Shown here: one piece after another, positions 1 to 10,100 of the stretch
Layout: every line of letters begins with the position of its first letter
Numbering within the stretch: position 1 is the stretch's first letter
DNA from: Owenia fusiformis
Lineage: Eukaryota > Annelida > Polychaeta > Sabellida > Oweniidae
Assembly: GCA_903813345.2 (NCBI GenBank)
Contig: CAIIXF020000002.1
Span: 21,652,455 to 21,716,454 of the forward strand
DNA: 64,000 nucleotides
Direction: 5' to 3'
Translations under genes and position numbers: made by a program
Notes under the pieces: model-generated
What the model was told of the DNA's origin: nothing
The model's input: the letters and a program-made list of their open reading frames with translations, nothing else
Databases searched by the model: none

Positions 1-2691
1 TGTTTCTTCATCTTGCTCTGCTTGGACAGCTTTTCAACCTGTATGTCTTTAACTGATCCAGATTTGATTTTACGATCCTCGTTTCCATAATAATCATCAA
101 TTTCATTTTCAGAGTTGTCAAATTCATCATCAATAAATTTAGGGACTTTTTTACGAGATTTGCTTTGCTTATCACGGTCATGTGCACCAAAAGCATTCGT
201 TTCAGAGTTTATTGATGTATGTATTTGTTGAGGTTGTCTTGGTGACATAGAGACAGATCTAGACATAGGAGATGTGTCCCTATATGCAGGTGATGTAGGC
301 CCCCATGGACTGTTTGTCCTTTGGGATATCGGAGGCGTTGATAACCTAGACGAAAGAGCACCAGGGGTGATACTTTGAGCCCCCTGTTGGTCATCTATTG
401 TCAGTCGACCCCTAGGTGTGGTTATTCTAGGACTGGAGGGGGTTTTGTGTCCGTAGTTCTGTATATGCTCTGGGATGGGAAGATGGTGTCTTTGCATGTA
501 ATCTCTCTGTTCTTGTATCCATACATGGTACACATTCTTAACCATGGCCCAGTAATTATTCTAAAATGAAGATAAAAATGATTTAGAAACCTGGAGATGC
601 ATGCCTTTTCAGAAACAATCCCCTGGATAAACATACTGAATTCTTCCAATTCAAATTCTTCATATTTGCTCAGATCACTAATATTATTAAGTTATTATAT
701 AGCCTACTAAACACCCCGTCCAAAAGCATCACATTTTGCATTATGCTGGAATGCAAGAACAAGTAGAAAATCTAAATCGTTACCTAACAGCTATGATTGA
801 AAAAGGGTATAATAATCTTGAAAACATGTGAGTGTGTCGTCATTAGGCAATATTATGACTTTTTCTTTATCATTTACATTGATATAAGAAAGACGTAAGG
901 AATATATGTTAATGTTAATTAAAACATCAAATTCAAGTTCAATACTGATATGCTCAATGGTGGACATACTGTACATAAAAGATTGAGCTCTCAAATCAAA
1001 CCTGTTATTTTTGATTTGGTTATTCTCAATGGCCAATCAAAATAAGTCCTTTTTGCGGTGCAACCTGGAAGAACTTTCAATTCAAAGAGCTCAACTGCAG
1101 AAAGGAGAATCAGTTAAAAAAAATTCCTTTATATTTGTAGTTTTATGTACCTTTAATCGAGTAAACCTTTGGTCTTCTCCGCAATTCAATCCCTGCAAAT
1201 TGTGTCTGACTTTCTTGAAGTCCTAAATTAAAGTAGGAATTAAAATTTTGAAGTACATGTATAAATTATTCAATGATTCAAAAGATGTGTAGTAAATATT
1301 GTGCTTGTTTGTGTATTTCATGAGACTGAGTAAAACATTCATGAGAAAATGATTAATATTTTAATATTTTCTGTTTCATAAGAAAACAGAAAACAAGCAA
1401 TGGTTCTATCTTATCATTTAAAGGCAGAATCAGATCTATGGGGGTGACAAAATTACAAGCAATATGTAAAATTGATCTACCAATCTATTCCTTACAATCT
1501 CAAATACAATATCTCCCAAAAGATTCACGATATGTTATAAACTGGTAAAGTTATTGAGGATTTAAAGTGCAAAAATGGGTGAAAAATGTTTAAATTTTCC
1601 CAAATAATAAGAATGGTAACCATTCTTATAGAAAAATGGTACATTATTATAAAAATCTTTAGTTTTCCTGAAATAAAGTGTGCACTTTGGGGATTTTTAG
1701 AAAATAGACATGAAAAGGAATGACATAAGCCAGGAAGATTCTAAAATTGAAACAATTTTTTGTTTGGCTGCTCGCTAGATCTGATTCTCTCTTTAAGTCT
1801 AATTCACCATAATAAAACACTGTTGCTTGAATATTTGAATGTGTTTTATGGGGCCTGGTACATTATGTCTTCAAACTAAATTTTAACAAAAGTAAGGGAA
1901 CATTCTTGACAAACTGAAAAAAGAAAACATTTTACAGCTTTTTAAAATAATATCTAAAACTTAATTTCACATCTCAAAGGTACAGCTTATCATATACATC
2001 TGTACATGTAGTACATTTTTTGCAATAAAAATGAAGAAGAAACGGTATTGTACCTCAATCAGTTGTTCATTTCGATCATCAGACTTTTTGTAGTTGGTTA
2101 TAAAACTGGAGGCTTGTTTTGCCTGTTTATCATAGTAAGCCTCAGTTCCTCTCAGCAGGGCCTCACGTTTCAATACTCTACAAATAAAATATATACAGTG
2201 AAACCTGTATATTCAAACACCTTTATCCAAACACCTCTCTAGTCTGAACAAATCTCAATATGAACACTTTTTCGATCCCAAATTTGTTTTTTCTCAAAGA
2301 CTCGCATATTAAGAAAACCCTGAAGTTTGAACACCTGCTAATCCAAACACCTTTGGATTGTTGGAATGGCATTCAGATAATCTAGGTTTTACAATAAAAT
2401 AAAGTATAAAAGGTAACAGTGTCAAAATCACCCATTTCTATGAGTCCAGTCAAACTGGGACCCCAGGGGGTTCACTCTCAATAATTTGAGTAGGTATGTG
2501 CAGCATGGCCAATTTTAGCTTTGGGCATCAACCATGGATACATACATGTTTGCAAGTGACATTACTATCATACAAAACATATTACATAACATGAAAATGA
2601 CTGACATACAAATCTAGTGTTTCACCTTTACTTACAATTCTTCATGTTTTTGTTCCAGTTCAATCTCCTTTTGAAACCAGTATGCCTCCAT
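1..2691 (-). CDS. CEP15: CEP15 (C3orf14)-like centrosomal protein, 3' end cut by window edge
   Basis: Four coding exons on the minus strand: 2691-2636, 2177-2054, 1222-1151 and 560-1, the last running off the window. All junctions are GT/AG and in phase. The ATG at 2691 follows an in-frame TAA, so it is the first Met. The first ~84 residues are a charged helical segment starting MEAYWFQKEIELEQKHEEL, and exon 4 opens with NNYWAMVKNVYHVW. From memory, human C3orf14/CEP15 has a colinear pattern: an EI-L-HEE helix, then a Q-rich stretch, then YWA-V-W. That protein is a small centrosomal/ciliary protein of about 130 residues. This copy is longer: at least 270 residues, with a Ser/Pro/Thr-rich tail followed by acidic and Lys-rich patches. 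The family assignment is inference from remembered sequence; the exon model is read directly. The gene is head-to-head with ATG13. Confidence 0.68.
1420..1796. mobile_element. MITE-like element with AAAGGCAGAATCAGA terminal inverted repeats, copy 1
   Basis: The left end at 1420 reads AAAGGCAGAATCAGATCT, and the right end near 1781-1796 is its imperfect reverse complement. A second copy with the same ends lies at 15988-16384. There is no coding capacity. It sits between exon 3 (1151-1222) and exon 2 (2054-2177) of the CEP15-like gene. Confidence 0.6.
2199..2395. repeat. Dispersed 'cagtgaaacctg' repeat
   Basis: AT-rich repeat opening with ACAGTGAAACCTGTATATTC and followed by reiterated 'aaacacct' words. 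Related stretches occur at 9685-9862, 11300-11620, 28052-28145, 29448-29622 and 33040-33210. No open reading frame is supported. It lies in intron 1 of the CEP15-like gene. Confidence 0.5.
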
Positions 2692-3429
2692 TATTAATAA
2701 AGACTCAACTTATGCAGTGCAGGAACTTGTATCAGCAGCTGACATCAGAGTGACCCACCACCTGGAAAAACAATGACAACCTGTAACCTGACCATTTTCT
2801 CTCTACAAAGAGCACAAACCAAAAAACATCACTAAATAAAATAATCGATTTAAATAAGTCTTATTTAGTCCTAACTACTTTTTAATTTTTCTGTGATCAA
2901 TCAAACCTAAGATACATGTACATGTTAACATGTTAGTGACATTACAAATTAATTTATCAATGTTCAGTGATATGTGACATACTGTAGATTGGGTTAATTT
3001 GGTGCTACTTAATTTGGCGATTTTGCCATTTTTGGCATATTGGCGGCTATTTAATTTGGTGGATATGCAAAAAAAATCTTAATTAAAAAAAGAATTAACT
3101 TAGGCGCTGTTTGCAAATTACCATGTAAATGGGCATGTTTGGCTAAGTTCATTTTTTCTTTTGAGGACCACTGGCGATATTCACCATGTTTGTACATTTT
3201 TGTCAGATCATCCTTTACATTTTGCATCTCGATCGCTGCTGCTACTATACCGCGCTTTTCCTTTCTAGTTTTTCCCTGAGTATCAATGAGTGACTGACCA
3301 GTTCTGAGCCAATTTATGAGAGACATTTTTTCATATTTTTGGAAAAAACTAAACCTGAAGTGACCTAAATACACTGGACAAAATATCCAAGATAATTCCC
3401 AGGGATTCATTCTAAATTTAGGCGAAGAT

Positions 3430-4764
3430 CTATATCACAGGCTGGTATCGAAATATTTGTCCGCTGTGACGGAGCATGCTATTTTTCATAAAAACACTAA
3501 GAATACTTCACGATTTATTTTTTAACTCACATGTTTCGTTATACCATACAAAATTACTTACTCCATGCAATGGATATATCATTTGCGGGTAACTTTCACT
3601 TCTGTTTGAAGTCCAATTACGCTGGGAAGAAAAGCTATTGAAAATGGCGCCGGAGTATCATACTTCAAAATGTACCATTTCTTGTTTAACTTTCTAATGG
3701 CACGATATAGTGACACGATAATATTTACACATGGTTTCAGCATAACTATGAAGGTATAAATGAGATGTTGATGTATTTGGTCTTTTTAATTCTTTTATAG
3801 AAAATAATGTTTAATTTTTTTGTCCGCTGTGACGGAGCAGTTGCAAATGTGAACTGTGAAAATGCTCCGTCACAGCGGACAAAAAATATTAATATTATTT
3901 TTTATAAAAAAATTAATAAGACCCAATGCATTAATATTTCCTTAATACATTCAGAGTTATGGTGAAAACATATGTTAAAGCTGGACATCGCTCCAAAACG
4001 CAATATGTTGACATATATTGTTTTTACATTTTTAAGCTCTAATATAAAGTTTATGTAAATAAAAATTGTTTTTTTCTGCGTTATATCAAAGAACAATCAT
4101 TTTGTTAAAAAAAATAAAAAAGGCGATTGCGGGATTCGAACCTGGGCCTCCCGCTTGCTAAGCGAGAATTGTACCCCTAGACCACCGTCTTCTAATGAAT
4201 GTTGGAAGTAATTAAACGCTACTTATTTTGAATGCTATGATTCGGAAGTGACGTCACGTTCTTCATTTAGAAACTTTTCCAAAATCATATCGTCGGCGCC
4301 GATCGAAGCAATTCAATGAATAATCTTTGAAATGACACATTTATCGTAAGTATTTCTACACAAGATTTGCCCCATTTGTTCATCATTCTATAATCTTTCA
4401 TTAGGCTCAAAATGATAAAGTTCACCCCCGAAACAACCCAAGATTGCGTTTCGGAGCGCAGTCCAGCTTTAATATTATCGTGTCACTATATCATGCCATT
4501 AAAAAATTAAAAAAGAAATGGTACATTTTAGAGTTTGATACTCTGGCGCCGTTTTCATTAGATTTTACTCCTAGCGTTATTAGACTTAAAACAGAAGTGA
4601 AGGTTACACGCAAATGATATATCCATTGCATGGAGTAAGTAATTATCTTTGATATAACGAAACATATGAGTTAAAAAATAAATCGTGAAGCATTCTTAGT
4701 GTTTTTATGAAAAATAGCATGCTCCGTCACAGCGGACAAATCTTTCGATACCAGCCTGTGTATA
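3430..4764. mobile_element. Nested foldback element with arms of roughly 300 bp
   Basis: The sequence from 'tatatcacaggctggtatcg' (3431) through the 'ccgctgtgacggagcatgct' region to about 3625 recurs as its reverse complement from about 4565 to 4764. A small internal inverted repeat of the same 'tccgctgtgacggagca' phrase lies at 3818-3885. A tRNA-like segment lies at 4122-4193. No long reading frame is present. Confidence 0.75.
4122..4193 (-). pseudogene. tRNA-derived sequence (AGC anticodon loop) inside the foldback element
   Basis: Read on the minus strand, this has an A-box (TGGTCTAGGGG), an anticodon arm with a CTCGC/GCGGG stem and a 7-nt loop containing AGC, and a perfect B-box (GGTTCGAATCC). 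A T-rich run typical of a pol III terminator follows. The acceptor and T stems pair poorly, so this is more likely a decayed tRNA or SINE head than a functional tRNA-Ala. The overall body looks like tRNA-Pro with a changed anticodon. Confidence 0.5.
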
Positions 4765-5106
4765 TTGGCGAATTTTTCTATTTCGCCAAATTCGCAAAAT
4801 TAAAGCAGGCGCCAAATTAACCAAATCTACAGTATACATGTCAATTATTTATTTGTTTAATTGTTGACGGCATGGCAGGGCTTGGGGAGTGTTCGCTTTT
4901 TTCACTGTTCGGTATTTTACCATATCGGCATTTCGCAAAAATATCAACAAAATGCGTGATTAGCGTGATATTTGATCATACACGCTAAATTGATGCGTGA
5001 TTTCTATTTTTCCAGCAAAATGCCTAATGCGTGAGGGTTGACAGGGCAGGCATGGGAGTAGCGCCCGATCACCCCTGAGAAAGTGAACCCCCGTTGGCAA
5101 ATCCTG

Positions 5107-5208
5107 CCTACGGGCTAACCAAACCCGTCTGGCCCAGTAATCTACTCCCGATTCTGAATTGACGTTAGGAGTAGATAACTGGGCCAGACGGGTTTGGTTA
5201 GCCTACGG
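5107..5208. repeat. Near-perfect hairpin with arms of about 40 bp
   Basis: The left arm 5107-5148 (containing AACCAAACCCGTCTGGCCCA) is matched by its reverse complement at 5168-5208, with a loop of about 20 bp. The GC-rich arms stand out from the AT-rich surroundings. Confidence 0.8.
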
Positions 5209-5391
5209 GCCTGCCAAACCTGCAGAGTTAATTATACAGTATACTACCTATATATAAAATGTTGCAGACCTACTCCCTGTATTTGATGTCAGATTCTACT
5301 TGGCAGAGCCAAACCTTTCTAATGTACTCTGCCATAAATACAGTCTAGTATAGATGCCCGACGGGATTGGGAGAGCACAGAAACCCACATG

Positions 5392-6416
5392 CTATCTATT
5401 GCAAGACTTACGCCTGCCACAACCGTCACCATGTTAATCAGTGTTTTTTAAGTAGCGCAAGGATCCTGCCATGACCGTGGTAGTGTTATCGTGTAAGCCT
5501 GGTATAACCGTGACAGGCTGGTATAACCGTGACAATGCTGTATTCTATTGCAAGGCCTGTCATGACCCTGGAAGTGTTAACATGGAAGCCTGGCGCGACC
5601 GTAGCCTTTATTGTGGTTAATAAGCGAATGTGAATATTAATGTATAGTAGTAATTTTGATTTTGACATGATTAAGGTAGTTAAACACCATGATCATAGTA
5701 TTAAACTGTTTAATTGTAATGAGGATCACTTAAAATTGTTAAGGATACTCCTGGCATTAATGTCATACATATTTACTGGTCATTGCAATACATTATAACG
5801 GTCATAGTAGAACTAAGCCTATATCTCTACATTACCACCCTCATACCTGGCCTTGCAATACTATATTACATTGTCACGGTCATACCAGGCTTTGCGATCC
5901 CATAATACATTGTCATGGTCATGCCAGGTTTTCAAATACACATTGTCATGGTCAATTATAGCAATCATAAATTTCTACATCACCACTCTCATACCCGAAC
6001 TTGGAATACTATATCACATTGCCATGGCGGTCATACCAAGCCTTGCAATACTATATTACATTGCCATGGTCATGCCAGGCTTTGCAATACACAATACACA
6101 CGGTTATAGCAGTCCTAATCGTAAATTTCTACATTACCACTCTCATACCTGAACTTGCAATACTATATTACATTGTCACGGTCATGCCAGGCTTTGCAGT
6201 ACTATATTACATTGTTACGGTCATATACCAAGCCTTGCAGAACTATATTACATTGTCACGGTCATGGCAGGCATTGCAATATAATACAGCATTGTCGCGG
6301 TTATACCAGGCTTTCAGGATAACATTACCACGGTCATGGCAGGATCATTGCGCTACTTAAAAAACACTGAATAACATGGTGACGGTTACGCCAGGCGTTA
6401 GTCTTGCAACAGATAG
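5392..6416. mobile_element. Foldback element with internal minisatellite
   Basis: The outer ends, about 130 bp each (5392-5525 and 6290-6416), are inverted copies. The left begins CTATCTATTGCAAGACTTAC and the right is the reverse complement of CTATCTGTTGCAAGACTAAC. Between them are many imperfect units of the type 'tattacattgtcacggtcat', partly in opposite orientation. The open frames across it (for example 5853-6360 plus) are products of the repeat and lack codon character. Confidence 0.75.
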
Positions 6417-7138
6417 GGTCTCCAGAAACCTTTCTCTCAGACTTTTCACTGTGTGTGACTGTGAGGGTTTGTGTCACTGGGTGAATGAATCCTCTGTCGA
6501 AAAAATCAAACAATGTAGGCACAGTCAGAGAGAATGTTTCTGGCGAAAGGAGATTCTGGGATTTCAAAAGTTATTGATATAGCTAATTCCAGTTCGAAGA
6601 ACGTATTTGATGTCCGTACCTTTCGTTCAAAAATGCTTAGCGCAATCGTCACTCTTGCAGAAATCCACTACTGAGGAATGTGCTCCAAGTTCCTGTGGAT
6701 TCAACAATGTAATTTGCAATGTTTTCTGGAGCCGAATTTAAAAATATTTACAATTTCGTGAAAACGAGGCTGACGGTCATCACAGGCCACAAAAGATCAA
6801 CACGGTTGTACCGACCATAAGCTGCAGCGCACCTTGCAGGAAGTGGAAGTGACATCAGTTGAATTCTGGGAAATTAAGAATTATTTATTTAAAAAAATCG
6901 CAAATCGTCTTTCGATTCCATATATCTTGCTTACTAGACAAATCGCTGTGGTTTAAGTAATTTATAAAGAGAGAATATATATCAAAGATGATAAGTGACC
7001 TCCAAAGCATGACATTTTATTCTTCCATTCCTTGATTTTGACTTGAAACCTTCAATTATTTTTGCAGAGTTGAAAAGAATTTTTCAAAACATCAAAACAA
7101 TGACACGATGTAAAATGTAAATCAACATCTACAATAAA

Positions 7139-10100
7139 ATGGCTTCTCATAGACTCTCAGGACAGGATAAAAAAGATCTTGAAAAGTTTAGCAAATACCT
7201 TGTCTATAAATGCATACAGATCATAGTTCAGTCAAGGTTAGGGGAGCGTGTACGAACCAATTCAAGACCACATTCGACTGGTGCAGACTGGGTAAGAAAC
7301 TTTCTATCAATTGAAATTATATAGGCGAAGCCAGGGGGAGGGTGCGATAATTGCCACCCCCCCCCCCCCATCGATCGCACCCCTTCATAACCAATAGAAA
7401 TAAAACCACGAGAAAGAAGAAAAGAGATTAAAATGCTTTTTATTCGAAGCTTCTAGCTCGATTTTGAAGGAAATTTCATCAATTTTTTTCTGCTATGGGG
7501 ATTACGCTATTGCCTGTTAAATAACTTAGAAAATCTCACATTTTAAAAAAATTGTTTCCTTAGATTGCATGTAGATTGCCTGACTGCCTTAGATTGCCTG
7601 ACAGTCGCCCCAGGGTATTTCAACATAAAGGGACTTCCTAGGGGGGTACAGGGGCCAACCAGGAAGGTTCCTTTCAATTTTAAAATAAGTTGTAAACCAT
7701 AGATCTATTTTTAAATGTTAAGGTTTTAAATTATATTCTATTCAAATTCTATCACTGTTAAATTATATATCTTCTATATATGGGCTTATTAGCCTTTTGC
7801 AAATTATTGACATAGACATAGACATGTACGTCAATATTTCAACGAAAAATCTGCTCTCCACAATCGGCACTGTATATAATTTGTGGATAACCTTCGCGAC
7901 TTGATAACATAGATCTGTTTTTCATCAAGACTCTGAAAGTATTAATGAGACCTAGAGTTGTATGCTCCTTTTTATTTCACTTTTTACAAATAATAATGTT
8001 GAATTTGTTTGTCTACTATAGAAGATTGTTTAAATCTGTTCAATATTAAATTAGAAGTAGTGTTCGAAGAAATTGTGTCACACAGCTATTTTGGCATCTT
8101 GGCCTTGCAACAAAGCATTTCATGTGTAACACCAAATATTTGCTTGGTTAGGGAAAGAGGAGGGAAACCCCCAGACCTTGAGCGATGACAGACTTTATTA
8201 AGTCTCTTGCGTACCACATTCGTTTGCCCAATTTCTTACCAGTTAGTTTTCGAATATAACACATTGTTGTGATGTTTAAATCGATGTAAGCATATTCCTT
8301 ACATCTTTCTTTATCTTGATGTGAAATAACAGCTATGAAATTGGTTAACATGCCAGAAATTAACATTATATTATTCAAAGCGTTATTAGAAAATTTTGAA
8401 TTCAGCCCATTTTTATCACACCATCGGTGGGATATAGTCGTCATACTGGTTGTGGTCGTGGTCGTGATCGTGATCGTCCCGCTTTTTGTCATCGCCGTTT
8501 AAGGAAAACTGCTCATCAGATTTTCTCCAAATTCGCAGAGATGATAGAGCATATGAAGTACTAGAGGTGATTAACTTTTGGGTGGCCATCTTGTTTTCTG
8601 GCGGCCATTTTGAAGGTTTTTCGAAAAATCTTGTCATTGCCATTTCAGGAAAACCGCTCATTGGATTTCCTTCAAATTTACACAAATGATAGAGGATATC
8701 AAGTACTAGAGCTGATTAACTTTTGGGCCGCCATCTTGTTTTCTTGTTCTTGAAATTTGTAAACATAATAGGAGAACAGTTTTCCTGGTTCATAGTGTCT
8801 GCCTATTTGATGGTGTGATCTCGTTCACGTCCTGTGCCTTGTTGTTTGTAGATTTGGACTTATCAGGATGGTAGGTCATCTCAATACAGATTTACATTAT
8901 AGACATAGTCCTGGGGTTTCTCCCCCTCGTGTTAAGAATAGGATTCATAGGATAAAGGCAGCTTTGTGGACAAAATTTTTTAGTTAACCTTTATTAAAGA
9001 AGAAATGCTTGTTACTCTGAACAGACTGAACCTGAAGGCCATTTCTCGAAAGTTTGGTTATTAATTCGTTATTAATTCAATTGTTAATAATGACTTTTCC
9101 GTTTCTCAAAAGTTAACGATTCCCGATGATGTCATGTATTTTAACGATTTATTCGTTATCCATGATTGATTTTACGGGTATGAATGGTCTACATACATGC
9201 ATGCATGTTGTCCTGTATGTTTAAACTGAAAGAAATCTGTATTTGAAAGTAAAGAAGTTATTTAAGAACACTCAAGCTGTAATTATATCATGTAAATTAT
9301 CATTTCAACTTTTAATCACTACTCAAGAGTGTTTTATTTGAGAAGATGGCATTTGATAGGATTTCCCTAGCTGATGCTAAAGAATGGCCAGTTAAGGTAA
9401 ATTAAATAAGTTTTATCGGATCAAGAATTTTTCTGATAAAATGATACCATTGAGTTTTACATCCTGACTACTACTATCGCGGGAAGATTGATACGACAGG
9501 CTTAAGACAAAGGGGGACAAGCCTACTGATGAATCAGAATTTTCTGTTAAAATAAAAACTCATAATTTGTTAATGAATTGGTTAATTTAAACACAGAATG
9601 AAATCTTTTATTTTTGATTCAGATGTTTTGTTATACCAAAAATAACCATTTTGTAAAATATATAATAAGAGAAGAAAATATGTGAACAGTAGAACCTGCT
9701 AAGTGGAACATCTCTGTAAGTGGTAACACCTCACAAGTGGAACAGCGTTTTTAAAGTCCCATTGCCTATCTTGTCCAATTAACCTCTCTAAGTGGAACAC
9801 CTCCTTAGTGGAACACTTTTTGTGGTCCCAATGGTGTTCCACTTACACAGGTTTTACTGAATGTGCCATAAACATGAGATGGAGTTAAGCTGCACAATCT
9901 TGATGCTAAACAAGAGAATGGAGTTAAGTTGCACAATCTTGATGCTAAACAAGAGAATGGAGTTAAGCTGCACAATCTTGATGCTAAACAAGAGAATGGA
10001 GTTAAGCTGCACAATCTTGATGCTAAACAAGAGAATGGTGTTAAGCTGCACAATCTTGATGCTAAACAAGACTGCAGAGCAAATAACACTGTTCAAGGTC

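Larger units (their letters stand above)
2980..4834. mobile_element. Outer inverted-repeat element with a second foldback element nested inside
   Basis: The left end (2980) reads TACTGTAGATTGGGTTAATT. The right end (to 4834) is the reverse complement of TACTGTAGATTTGGTTAATT, and both arms continue into related 'aatttggcg' sequence. The interior from about 3430 to 4764 is a separate element with its own arms. There is no transposase reading frame, so this is a non-autonomous element. A fragment with similar ends may lie at 17365-17690. Confidence 0.7.
2692..7138. other. Divergent intergenic region between the CEP15-like gene and ATG13
   Basis: No protein gene is supported here. About three quarters is occupied by inverted-repeat elements (2980-4834, 5107-5208 and 5392-6416, listed separately). 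The 2692-2980 and 6417-7138 flanks should hold the two promoters. No TATA box or 5' UTR intron could be assigned with confidence. Confidence 0.7.

Noticed and set aside
3051-3410. 119-residue minus-strand frame
   Set aside because: It lies within the left half of the outer inverted-repeat element and shows no recognisable domain. It could be a transposon-derived relic but this cannot be supported.
4122-4193. Functional tRNA-Ala(AGC)
   Set aside because: The promoter boxes and anticodon arm are present, but the acceptor and T stems mispair. It is kept only as a tRNA-derived pseudogene.
5853-6360. Open frames of 99 and 119 residues on the plus strand
   Set aside because: They are produced by the internal repeats of the foldback element and have no gene-like composition.
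8148-8685. Minus-strand frames of 114 and 89 residues in ATG13 intron 1
   Set aside because: They include simple-sequence Thr or Asp/His runs and a local duplication. No family was recognised and no splice context supports them.
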